In this document: in pieces, positions 21,390-33,400 of the stretch
How the letters are laid out: each line of letters opens with the position of its first letter
Numbering within the stretch: the stretch's first letter is position 1
Assembly (NCBI RefSeq): GCF_902150065.1
Contig: NC_043990.1
Location: 427,210 to 491,209 of the forward strand
Source of the DNA: Myripristis murdjan
Lineage: Eukaryota > Chordata > Actinopteri > Holocentriformes > Holocentridae
Direction of reading: 5' to 3'
Length of the DNA stretch: 64,000 nt
Program-made: the position numbers and the translations under genes
Notes under the pieces: model-generated
The model's database searches: none
Seen by the model: the letters and a program-made list of their open reading frames with translations, nothing else
What the model was told of the DNA's origin: nothing

Positions 21390-22412
21390 ATAGAGGATTT
21401 TCACGACGCGTCATCAGCGCATCAACAGTCCGGAAGTCGCCATATTGGAGGTACTCTGTACCACAACAAACCATACACACATAGTAGATCCTGAACGTCA
21501 TCAAGAAAAATGGTTAATTATTGCCGTGTTTTAGGATGTACCAATAGATCAGACCGAGAAAAACATTTGGAATATTACCGACTTCCAAAAGTGTGTGTTT
21601 TTTGTGTGTCAGATTGTACATAATCGAATAAAACACTATGAAACTAACTCAGATAGTGCACAGTGTAGATAGCAAACTGCGGGTCTTTGAAATGAAAAAA
21701 AAAAAAAGATTGACAGTCACTTGGCTACACCTTGAGTATCGGAATTACATCATACAGTTAAAGTTAGGATGATTAGGATGTTATTGCATTACTTACTTTG
21801 GCCTTCACAACACAATGGACATTGATAGATAGATAAATCTTTATTGTTATTGCACAATCATATACAGTATAATTCAATGAAATTAGGGCTCAGTACTTTC
21901 GGTGCAGGGGAGAATAAAACAACAATAAATAGAATCAAATTTGTTTGACCATTTGACAGATGATTTTTGGTGGTACTGCATCTCCCTCACCCATCCACAC
22001 ACCATCTGGTTATAGGCCTCCAAACCGTTGTAGGATTTAAGGTCTTTCGCTGTGTATGGGCTCAGCGAGAAAACCAGGTAGTTGACTATATCGGGATGCA
22101 GCTGAAGGAAGAATCACTGGGTCGTCATGGATCCAAGAAGAGGGAGACAACTGGATCTGCACCGCCAGTAAAGCGTAATTTCTCGAAATATCGCGCCTTT
22201 TCTTGTGGTCCAAGTCCATCCCTATATGCCTTTGCATCTTGGACGAGCTTTGATGAGCTTTTCTGTTGTTTTGACATGGCTACACTCGCTTAAACTATCC
22301 CAAACGCACAAGTCTTCATTGCAGTCCGTTCAGTTGTTTACACCGAGTACCTCCAATATGGCTGCACATCCAGGTTACCGCCCAGAGCGTGACGTCGGTG
22401 AAAACCCTCTAT
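21390..22412. mobile_element. Terminal-inverted-repeat element with a THAP start and a second, opposed gene start
   Basis: The ends ATAGAGGATTTTCACGACG (left) and ATAGAGGGTTTTCACCGACG (right, reverse-complemented) begin related stretches of about 75 bases, both including CATATTGGAGGTACTC. From 21510 (+) a short exon reads MVNYCRVLGCTNRSDREKHL then EYYRLPK, the start of a THAP zinc-binding domain as found in P-type transposases. From 22277 (-) another frame reads MSKQQKSSSKLVQDAKAYRD, and further in, after at least one frameshift, [20 protein letters not shown] then GWV, a signature I know from large uncharacterised fish proteins associated with transposons. Both starts read inward. A LINE tail is nested at 21818-21950. 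The element is short and has lost its middle. It is probably a deletion derivative of a two-gene DNA transposon. Confidence 0.65.
21818..21950 (-). mobile_element. LINE 3' tail nested in the THAP element
   Basis: GATAGATAGATAAATCTTTA followed by TTGTTATTGCACAATCATAT is the inverted end of an L2-type LINE with its GATA-type terminal repeat. It is younger than the element that contains it. Confidence 0.65.
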
Positions 22413-23165
22413 ATGAAAGTCATGCAGAGACACACCAGTTTTATTTTACATAAGTTTGACTGTGTTCTAATAAATGTCAGTGATACTGTTTGTCAACAAT
22501 GAATCGTGATTCGCTGGCAACCAGTTATTGGCAGCCAGCGTTGAGGTTAGTTACTAGTTCCATAAAAAGGTGTTACATAAATAAATGACAAAATAAACAT
22601 AATTGTAATCTGTTACAGTTATTAAATATGTAATTAAATTACAGTTACTGCTCAAAATGCTGGTGATGACAGAGGGGTCACATCCTGTAGGGCGAACAGA
22701 GTCTCCTCCTATCAGCAAACAGCACCAGCAGGGGGCGCTGTGGTGGGTTTGCGCCGTCACTGATCGTGCCCAAAGAGGAATCCCCACCACTCTGGATCAG
22801 TTGGCTCCTGGGAGTTTTTAAAGATAGCAGCCTGCCATTTCTATTTTTCTCTTACTGATTTTCATAATAATAAAAGTGTAAAAACGGCAACATCTGAGCA
22901 TCACTGGAGTCACTTTCAGAAACACCAAGAGGTGGTTCAGACGCTTCAGGAGGGCCTCAAGTTTTTGAACACGGGATATTATGATGTTTAATTTGGATAG
23001 CCACCATTTGAATTTCATTACATTTTTGCTGGACTGGATATGGATTCAGCCGCTGGCCTGAGGCATCATCGGTAAGTTGCTGAATTTGCATTATTTATGA
23101 TTAGCTGAAACAGACTGGCTGGTTATTGTGTTGATGTGTGGAATGCCAGTTTCATGGCAGTTTGG
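22413..23165. other. Intergenic DNA, old repeat debris
   Basis: The stretch GTTAGTTACTAGTTCCATAA to about 22660 resembles an old MITE, without clear ends. A CTCF-like motif is listed separately. No gene seen. Confidence 0.4.
22725..22740 (+). promoter_or_regulatory. CTCF-like motif
   Basis: CCAGCAGGGGGCGCTG matches the vertebrate CTCF core at every informative position I know. Binding is not shown. Confidence 0.5.
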
Positions 23166-23305
23166 TGTCGGTGGTAGGGGGACCTGGCAGTCGTTGGGGG
23201 AACCTGGTGTTCGTCAGGGACACCTGGCGGTTGTTAGGGACACCTGATGGCGGTCGGTAGGGACACCTGGTGGTCGTTAGGGATACCTGACAGGGGTTGT
23301 TGGGA
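23166..23305. repeat. GGGACACCTG minisatellite, left part
   Basis: Degenerate units of the type GTTAGGGACACCTGGTGGTC. The same array resumes at 24785-24935, so the DNA between is probably an insertion. Confidence 0.8.
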
Positions 23306-23789
23306 CACCTGATGGCAGGGCCAGAGTGGGACTCATTTTCAGCCCTGTAGTTTCATGCCTCAGACCGGCCCACTTTAGATCACGACCGATTATTATTAAA
23401 ATCAAAAAATATAACAGGTCACTACTATTGTTTGGGCATAGAAAGTGGTTATATTGGAACTAATGCTTGCTTGTGTTACAACAGCTCACCTGTTCCTTCC
23501 ATACTGACAGGCGCAATCCCCTCATCACTACTGGCTCCTGGCTCTGCTTCTGACACCAAATCACATTTTAAAAATTCTCAGCACAAATCTCCCCTTTTTA
23601 CAAAGCCTTCTGATCAATTCAGGTCAGTTTCATCAATGTAGTGCTGAATCATCTAGCATCTCAGGACACTTTTCATATAGAGCAGGTCTACACCAAACTC
23701 TTCTCTCACTAACCCTGAACCTCCGGAGTGTGTTGTTCCCCAGGTTTTGGGTTTTTTTCTTCTGTGGTTTAAATTGTCCACAGAGTATT

Positions 23790-23985
23790 TTTCTCATTCC
23801 TTGTTTACAGTGTTTATATTGCTCATTCCTTGTTTACAGTGTTTATATTGCTCATTCCTTGTTTACAGTGTTTATATTGCTTGTTTACAGTGTTTATATT
23901 GCTCATTCCTTGTTTACAGTGTTTATATTGCTTGTTTACAGTGTTTATATTGCTCATTCCTTGTTTACAGTGTTTATATTGCTCT
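23790..23985. repeat. Minisatellite (CTTGTTTACAGTGTTTATAT units)
   Basis: Units alternate between about 30 bases (with CTCATTC) and about 24 bases (without it). Confidence 0.9.
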
Positions 23986-24029
23986 TATCTTGCTATCCAC
24001 TTTGCTGCTGTGATGCGTGAAATATCCCC

Positions 24030-24095
24030 ACCGTGGGACTAATAAAGGAATATCTTATCTTATCTTATCTTATCTTATCTTATCTTATCTTATCT
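24030..24095 (+). mobile_element. LINE 3' end with (ATCTT)n
   Basis: CCGTGGGACTAATAAAGGAA followed by repeated TATCT is a typical fish L2-type LINE end. Confidence 0.75.
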
Positions 24096-24784
24096 TTCAT
24101 TATATTAATTCTCATAATATTCACTCAATGAGCAATCCTGCCTGCCCACTCTGGGCTTGTGGGCTCATGGCTGGTGCTTGGTGCTGGATCTTGCTTCTGA
24201 CTCTGAGGGGCTACAAGACAAAGTTTCCCAGTTATGTGGCGTCGCATCATACTATTATTTAAATTATATAACGTTATGTTATATGCCACAACGCCACACA
24301 GTTCATTGACTTGATAATTAATTATCTTGAACGGTGGTTTGCAGACAAAGTTCAACATCTTGTTTTACCCGTTTCATTGTCCTCATTTGTCGTTTCAAAC
24401 CGCGAGCTCGTTTTAGTGAAAAAGTTGCCAATTTTAGCAGATTTGGCTGCGTCTGTTTCCAGAGTTTTCCTCTTTTTAATTCTTGCCTTCTCTGCACCAC
24501 CCTTGCTCTTTCTATTTTCCATCTTTCAAACACCACTGACCGAGTGCATGGACGTGTTACGTCAGGGTGCGTCTGCAAAAAAAAAAAAGAAAAAAAAAAA
24601 AGTGGAGGCGGAGGCGGCCCAGGCACAGCGGTAAGCAGCATAGGTGATCAACCCACTGCCATGACTGAACACCGGCCCCCAAAAAAATAAAAAATAAAAA
24701 AAGTGAACACTGGCCCTCACGGTCCAAACATCAGACCAGCCCACCGGGAATTGTCCCGGTCCTCCTGATTAGCCACTCCGGGCT

Positions 24785-24935
24785 TGCCTGGTGGGGGTCG
24801 TTAGGGACACCTGGCGGCAGTAGGTAGGGACACCTGATGGTAGTCGGTAGGGACACCTGATGGTTGTTAGGGGCATGTGGCGGCGGTCGTTAGGGTCACC
24901 TGACTACAGGAGAGCATGATGGTTGTTGGGGTCAC
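24785..24935. repeat. GGGACACCTG minisatellite, right part
   Basis: Continuation of the array at 23166-23305. Related units recur in protease intron 4 near 31470-31510. Confidence 0.8.
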
Positions 24936-25383
24936 GAGGGGTTAGGAGTGAATGGTTGAACTTCCTGTGAAGGGATGACAGCACAGCGCTGTAGGTTGAA
25001 GATAAATGGTGTCTTTGTGGGGGGAGGATTTGTTTTCATTTTGATTGTTTTTCTTTTTTAAATTCTCTTGTCTTTGTTTTACTTCATATGGTGTGAGTTT
25101 TTGTTCATGTAGCCTATTGTTTATTTTTGCACTTGATTTAAAAGTCAGTAAAAATGTGTATGTAATAGTTTACACATTAAATTACACATCACACTTGAGC
25201 CTTCAAACAAAAAAAAGAATGAGGAAAGTAAACACAGCCACTGACAGACAAAAGAGGACAAGGAAGTACAGAATAAATTCAGAAAGGAATGACAAGGCAT
25301 AAAGTGACTAAGGCGGCTGCTGGGAGGGAGGATTTAATTTAAAGGTCACACCTTTTCTGAAATGAAAGTCCTCTGTTCTGTCA

Positions 25384-25475
25384 CTGAGGACACACACACT
25401 GAGGACACTCACACACTGAGGACACACACACTGAGGACACTCACACTGAGGACACACACACTGAGGACACACACT
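25384..25475 (+). repeat. GAGGACACACACACT tandem repeat in the protease 5' region
   Basis: About six units of CACTGAGGACACACACA-type sequence end 13 bases before the protease ATG. They therefore probably lie in its 5' untranslated region or core promoter. Confidence 0.85.
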
Positions 25476-25488
25476 CGATCCAGCCACC

Positions 25489-25911
25489 ATGAAGTCCAGG
25501 CTGCTTGCCGGTGCCGTCCTGCTGCTGCTGACTTTGATAATTGAAGGTAAGAGCTGCTTTTAAAAATCCTAAAAGCAAAAATACTGAAAGTTTTGCTGTG
25601 GTTGCATGAATTGTAGTTTTACAAAGGCCATAGGTTTGGTTTTAACATTGGCAGGTAGGGCTGTGCCATATCCAGTGTTGATGTTGTTTTCTAAATCAAA
25701 CAGTTTTTTAGTAGTGAAACTATTTTACTGATCAAATAGCGCGGTAGTGTCCACAGAAGCTACATTTTCCCATGCATTTCTTAACCTTAAACGCAGCACA
25801 GCTTTTGCTGCGGTTTGAGCAGCCGACAGATGCTCTTCTTTGTGACACCACCTACCTGTGCTACCTGTCTTTGGAATGCAGAGGGAGAAACTTGTTCTCT
25901 CTCTCTCTCAG

Positions 25912-25942
<31 letters not shown>

Positions 25943-27385
25943 AAGCAGAGAGAGCTCAGCTTCATCAACTATTGAACTGGACATTTTTTGCCTGACTCTG
26001 TTTGACTGACAATTTTAGTGATCACTCAGAGAGCAGTTACTTGGAACAAAGTTGGTTCGATGTTAAAATAATAATAATAATAATAATAAAGTAGCTTTGA
26101 TGTAGTTAAGCTACATATTGTCATTGTACCGAAGCTTAGCTTGCTACATTTCTCTGGTGGGGAGCTTCAGTGTAGTGAAGCTTTATTTAATGCAAAGTAA
26201 CTGGCAGCTCAGCTCACTACATTTTCCAAGTAGCTTGCCCAACACTGGCCATATCATATTGCATAACACTGGTATTCATTTGAACATGAAAAATTTGTAC
26301 ATGTCATACCAAGATATCAACGATATAGCAGCATGATGACATGTTGATGGTTTTGGATACCCTAACACACAGCCTCCAGTGTTCAGTGCTTTCAACGCCA
26401 CCCAGGTAGATTAACACCGTTCTGTGTTCTGTGGGAAAGAAGTGAGGAACTAATGCAGCAAACGTCAATAAGGTGTAGGAACCACACTGTGCCACTAGGT
26501 GTCACCGCTGGGCTTTCTAAACACAGTTTTACCACGGTACTGTATGCTAACTATTATTACTGATGAGTTGGTTGTAACACTGCAGGAAAAACAACCCACC
26601 AAAAGCACATTCTTCCAAAAAAACATAAGTATCATTTGCTGATTCATATGATATCCTGCCGTTGGTGCCGCCCCTGCAGGTGATAGCAGGTTTATCTACA
26701 AGGCCAGTCATTTGAAGTGTTGGGAGTAATGCATTACAAGGTAATCACAAATTTGTTTGTAACACAGTAATTTAATGTGTCACTGTTGCAAAATTCACAT
26801 TACAGCTACAAATCAAACAGTTGTGGCCTTCCATAAGTTCTTCAATTATCTGCATTATGGGTGGATAGAAAAAAGGTCTAACATGTTAACATCTTCATGC
26901 TTGTGCAACAGTCACTTGACCTCTGACCCTTGATGAGGGGTCACCTCGCTTTGGCTAGAGTCAGTGCGGGGGAGAGGACAAAATGGCAAAGCTGACTACA
27001 GTTTCTGGGGGCTGGACATGTGCACAGTGCTGAGGATTGGCAGTGTGAAAGAAGACGAATGTGGCGGTGAAATGCAAACTGTGTGAGACAGGCTGCTTTT
27101 CACCGGCTCTGATACAACCATCATTATTACTGTAACTATTATGATTAGCATTATAGTCGTTGTCATTTCTATTCCTCCTGGCCTTCCCCCTCCTTCCTCC
27201 CCCAATTCTCCGCCCTGGACTATTTTCAGGTGGCACATCACCTTTTTTTAATGCACATCACACTAGTTTAGGAAGAGGAAAGGGGACATTTAAAACAATC
27301 AAATAATCAAATTACAGTTCATGACAACCCCTCTCCTTGTTTTTAATACACCACATTAGAAAACACACATACCTCTTAAAAGAAT

Positions 27386-27426
<41 letters not shown>

Positions 27427-30400
27427 TAAAAAAAAAAAAAAAAAAAAAAAGTAATGATAAATGTGTAATACTTAACTTTCTTTGAGGAATAACCCCAATG
27501 TTAATCATTTGTTTCCCAAATAACATGAACCACTGTTTCTCCACAGGTACTGAGGCACAGCAGGATGGTGAGTTCTGTTCTCATTCATTCATTCATTCAT
27601 TCATTCATTCATTCACTGGCTAAGATTACATGATATTGTGCTGTGTATTCATCCAGTGGAAGGGAGAGTAGAATAAAAACAGAAGGCTGTAGATGAGTAT
27701 GGGAGTCATGATCATAGGTTCTGCAATAAGAAACCTTGCATGACTTGTTTTTACCTCTCTTATGGATCTGCTGTTGTTTTTTTTCCCTCACGGCTCCTTT
27801 AAATATGATTTGAGAACTGCTCTGTCTTCTGCCAGAGGCAGTTAGGGGCAGGAGCCATGTATCTGACTTGTGTTTAGGTGTGATATTCCTCGAGGTGGCG
27901 TATGATAAAGGCTGAGGCCGGCCACAGGACATTTAAGTTTTCTTCCTCCCAGTTAGAAACCGCAATCAGTGACAGACATGATGGAGCAATGATATATGGA
28001 CAGTGGTGAGAAAATAAACACCTTTTTGTCAGTACACGTGGAAACTATCCAGCCTATTTAGCAGGTAGAAGCGGCTGAAGTATAGATCTTTGTCACCACA
28101 CAAGGTGATGCATGTTTCTGTCCATTCATCCAGAGAGGAGGGCAGAGGTTCCTCAAACTGTAAAGCGGATGAACTTGGTGAAGGCAGCAGGACAGGCAGG
28201 TTCACAGGCGCTCAGATAAGGAGGACAGTAACATGACAACGTCGGCGCTGTGAGGGCAGGGAGCGGCGTTTTTGATTCATGATTCATGCTCAGTCGTCAG
28301 TGCTCTGTCTGTCTTGCTCCAGTGTGTGGCGAAGCTTTCCTCAACTCCAGAATTGTAGGAGGCCAGAACGCTGCTCCAGGATCTTGGCCCTGGATGGCCA
28401 GCCTGCACAACAGAAGCAGACACGTGTGTGGAGGATCTCTCATCAACAACGAGTGGGTTCTTAGTGCTGCACACTGTTTCGACAGGTGAGATTTGACCAT
28501 ATGGTATCGACACCTGTGTCAGTATGACTCCATGACGTCATAATCACTGACATTTCCCACTGATAAATGTCAGTCTTTCTACAGCCTGACAACAGCCAGC
28601 TGATGAAAACATTTGCATCTGCAGTTCAGAACACTGCTCCTTCTTACCAGTTAAATAAACAAATAAATACATCCAAAAATACATTAATACATTAATTAAT
28701 AAATAAATCGATAATTATAAAACACTACTGTGACAGGGTCTCCTCTTAGCAAGCGTAGGTCTCTTTTACTTCCTTTTCAAAGTCAAAATTAGAGTCACAG
28801 CTACTCATAACCGTTGCCATCTGGTTGTTGGGGCAAGCACCAGAGCATCACTGATTCCCGTAGAAAGTTAAGAGAGGTGACTGATGAGCTGGTTCCTGAT
28901 GGAAAATGCAACACCATGGATCCTGGGCTAATCAGCAGCTTTTCCTCTCCAGACGAAAGTGTCGCCACCCTTCTCCTCCTTCAGTTGTCCTTCGACTGTC
29001 CGTTGAGTTTCAGAAAGGGCAGCGAGGTCAATCCGACATCTCCTCAGTTCTTTAACAATGATCTCAGTTCTCCTTTCTGGTCTGTCACAGGTTGCACTAT
29101 CTATCAATTTGCACACATTCCTGGTTCCAAAGTTCAAATTTACCATGTGTTGATCCCTCTGGACGTGGTAATCCAGTCGGGAGGTTTGAGGCAGGCCCTT
29201 TTTAGGGCACATTTTCAAGCCCCTAGGACCCCTGAGCAGAGTGGGCCCTTAACATGGCTGCTCAGTTGTGGGTGCAGCTACTGAAGGGCTCTTTTTGGCT
29301 GTTTCAACAGCCATGTGAATGAAACTAGCACCCACTGCCTGATGTGCTGTCTCATGACAAGGGACTGCCAGATCTCACAGTCCTGTCCCCTGTCGCCATT
29401 TGCTTGTCAGCATACGACTAATCTGAGATGCTAAGGTGGATTCCCTTCACGGAGGACACCTGTACATGTCTTAGTTGGGAGACAGTCATCACATGGCTCT
29501 TGACAGATCTGGGTCAGGATCCAGTGGCATGGAGTCCATGAAGACCAGGGTTCCTTTCCTGCTGCAGCATTCATCCACCTTCCAGCCATTGTGATGCTTT
29601 TTTAAAGTCAGCCATCCTCCTCTGCCTGGTCCACCACTGAGGTCTTTCCTGGATTGATCTCTCTCTCCCTCAACCTCACCACCGTGGGTGGCCCTACCAG
29701 AGCCATAGCTCCAGGTGGCATTTCTCATGAGATCTAAGGACAAGTTTCTCTGCCGCAACAAGGTAACAATCCATGGAGGTAGCAGCAGTATCAGCAGCAG
29801 TATTAGAGGACACAGAGGACATTAAAGAGACAGTGAGCTGTGCTTGTATGTCCGACTCTGCCTGCATCTGTGAAAATTAGTTCAACTCCCTGGCTGACTC
29901 TAAATATTCCACCATTCATTTCTATAGGCAGGTTTGAACAAGCACATATGCCTAAATTAGGCCAGACATTTTACAGCACATTCAGTGTCAACAGCTTGAA
30001 AGATGCAGGAGGAGTACTGCACACAAAACCAAGGGGGAAAATAATCCGGAAAAATATTGTCACTAGTGGCAATGAGTGGACTCCAAGCAGCATGAGAAGC
30101 TTCAGTGTTAATTGAACAGTTTATGAATTCTGAAAAGCTGTGAGCAGCAACAAGTGACTTTTCAGACTCCTCCTATGTAGAGACGTGTTTTTTCACAGAG
30201 TTTTTCACAACTTCACATAATGACAGTTTTTCTAAATAAAAATTTTCCCCCAAAAAATTAACGATTAGTTGTGTCGTCAAATACTTTGAAGGGGGGCGTA
30301 CCACTTATCAAGGCTAAGTCCTGACTGCAGTGTCCTGGGTTCGAGTCTTAGCCCAGGTCATTTACTGCATGTCTCTTGCCTGTCTCTCTCTACTGTCACT

Positions 30401-33400
30401 GTCCAATATAGCAGAAATGAACTGTGGGATGCGAAACATCAGGAAATTTAGATTTGATGTAATAAGTCACTCACTTTGATTAATCATTACCACATTTTAT
30501 ACATTGGCTGAGTCTTGAGCCCAGACTTTTCAAACCAATTCAATTCAATTCAATTAGCCTTTATTGTCTCCGAGGAGAAATTTGTCTTGGGCACCAAGAG
30601 ACAGCGTTATACATAAACACAAAAACATACATACCACATACATACAGTCCATACAAAAATTTAACCACATTATCCTACACCACATTGTGCAGATATATCA
30701 AGAGCATCAAGTATTACAGTATTGCACTTTCCCTCCATAAGGTGTTCCCCGTCCCCCCCCACTAACCACTGTCACCCTGTGCCGCTCTTGCAGGAGACTT
30801 TGGTCGATGGATTTGGCCAATATCTGTTGGGTTTCTGTAAAACGCCTTGAGAAAACTTTTGTTATGTTTTGACGCTGTACAATTGAAATTGAAATTGAAT
30901 AACATGTTGTCTTCTCTCACTTTCAGCACCAGCACAGCTGGTTGGACTGTCTACCTGGGACGTGACAATCAAACTGGCAGCAATCCAAATGAAGTGTCCA
31001 GAAATTTGTCCCAGATCATCATTCATTCTGATTACAACTCCTCCAATCTCAAGAACGACATAGCTTTGTTACAGCTTTCCTCTCCAGTTGAATTTACCAA
31101 CTACACCAGGCCTGTGTGTCTGGCTGCACAGGGCAGCATCTTCACTAATGGGACGACCTGCTGGGTCACCGGCTGGGGACGTATTGGAACTGGAGGTGAG
31201 GCATTTTGATTCACAGGGACTGATGTGAAAAAAAAAAGCTACCATGTCATGCTGGTCCTCCAGGTCCTGGTTCTCCACCTAGATTTTAATGGAGGTCAAC
31301 TGAACTTGTTTGTAGATTCTTGAAGATGTTTCACTTCTCATGTAAGAAGCAGAGTGGAGTGGAGTCCCAGGTATTTAACCTGTTGGGACATTATCCAGGT
31401 TGTTGGATGTTTAGGGCTCCTCCCTGTGGTGACCTCTGTCATTAGTGGGGAGACCTGGCTCCAGGAGTGAACAACGGTCGTTAGGGACACCTGGTGGTTC
31501 GCGTCACCTGACTCCAAAAGTGAACAATGGTTGTTAGGGACAGATAGATGTGTCTTTATTGTCCCACAGGAAGTTTGTTTTCACTGCCTGTGCAACACAG
31601 AAACATACCCAGACTGCAACACATAGTTATACATACACCGTTATACATACATACACGTTAGGGTCACCTAGTGGTCGTTTGTGTCACCTGACTCCTTAAT
31701 GGTCGAACTACCTGTGAAGGGCTGACAGGACAGTGATGCAGGTTGGAGATAGATGGTGTATGAGACCTGCTCCTCTGTTGAGAGATGGTTCCTCCACCTG
31801 AACACAGATCCTTCTCTCCTCTGTCCAACCGTCTGTCCTCCCCATCCAGGACATGAATCCCGATGGTCCTGGAGGGAGTGTCCCTTTTCTTTCAGGTGCA
31901 GGTAAACTGCTGAGTCATGACCTGAGCAGTTGGTCCTGCTGTGTTAAGCCATGCATTTGTTTAATGATTGTTCAGTTCCCCAGATTTCCAGTTCTGTCCG
32001 TTCCTCACTGCATGGGTCTACAGGCAGCAGGTTGCTCTTCTTGTGTTTTAGTATGCGGTCTTTTGAGTGGACCAGTTTCTGTCTTAATGTGTTGCTGGGT
32101 TGCCAACATGATCTGTGTGGAGAAACGATCTTGCTTTGATTCTGTCTGTTTTACTGGTTTGTAGCTATAGAGCTGAGAGCGGACGTTCAGCTTCTGACCT
32201 CAGGACATCAACACGTCTACCTTCAACTCTGCTGACAGTTAAAGATTCCCCCTCTTCTTCCTCAGTTCCCCAACCTCCACCACAGACGCTGCAGGAAGTG
32301 GAACTTCCCATCGTGTCCAACAGCAGGTGTCAGTCCATCTATGGTGGACTAATCACAGACAGCACGATCTGTGCCGGTGGTCTTCCAGAGGGAGGACAAG
32401 GCATTTGTTTTGTAAGTCTGTGTCCTCTGTAAGTGTTGGAGTACAAAGTTTGTAATCAGCTGAACAGCTCATTTCCAAACATTCTCAACATTTGGTCAAT
32501 TCAGTGTTTTAGTGAATAGTTTAGTTTGGATAGGAGACACATGGCTTGAAAGGTAAGCACATTTCAGTTCAAAAAACATTTTTTTGCCCCTCCAAAGTAA
32601 AATTTCTACGATCAAGGTTTTTGATTGCTGTGTTTGAACAATTATAGAAAACTTTGAAAACAGTTCACACAGGTTTTAGTACTTTAGTAAGCTACACCAT
32701 GAGTCTATACAGTTAGCATGATGTTAGCTCAAAACAGCTGGGCGAGGCATTTTTTCCAAAATGGTGGGCTTGGGGTAATTTGTGCCAAAGGGCCTGGGGT
32801 AAATTGTGCCAGTGGCACAACTTGTAATTATATACTATATATTACTTTCTTGTATTTTATTGTTATTGTACATTGTCTTCTTACCTTTGATCACTAAAAC
32901 TATTCAGATTCAGATTCAGATGATTTGCAGGTGCTCATTTTGGAATTTTTATTTTGTTCTGGGTATGTGTTCATGTGGCGCTAGGCCTCGTTATAGAAAA
33001 GTGGCCTGTGAGCTTGTTAAAATAATAAATAAATGTTAAATAAATATTTTTTTTGTTTGTTTTTGTGTATTTGTTTTGCTTTTATATAGCATTGTCATTT
33101 GTGAGATTAAAATGATCTGTTTTACTTCAATTATCAATGGCACAATTTACCCCAGTGTATTCTCTCTAATGGCACAATTTACCCCGCACCGGGGGCAAGT
33201 TGTGCTACAAAACCACTTTTTTTCCAAAGCTATATTTCTCAAACAGTTTATATAAGATCCAAAGTGATTGTTCCCAGGGATGCACAACATCCTAAACTAT
33301 ATGTGCATATTTTAGTTGGAGGCATTACTGTAATCCCCTCGCTTTAAAGGCACTTTAAGTAAAAATTGGCACTACTTACCCCACTCTCCCCTACTGAAGG

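Larger units (their letters stand above)
23313..24784. mobile_element. Probable nested insertion inside the minisatellite
   Basis: The left edge reads CAGGGCCAGAGTGGGACTC and the right edge, reverse-complemented, CAGGCAAGCCCGGAGTGGC, a weak terminal inverted repeat. Inside are a 30-bp minisatellite (23790-23985) and a LINE 3' end (24030-24095). The family is not determined and no convincing target duplication was found. Confidence 0.45.

Noticed and set aside
23730-24042. Hydrophobic repeat protein (VYSVYIAHSLFT units)
   Set aside because: It is a minisatellite of about 24-30 bases with several overlapping open frames, and no start or splice context.
24318-24690. Basic frame on the minus strand (KRGKLWKQTQPNLLKLATFS) as a transposase N-terminus
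   Set aside because: It reads like the start of an hAT-type protein, but it is short and overlaps an A-run-dependent frame on the other strand. Not enough to call.
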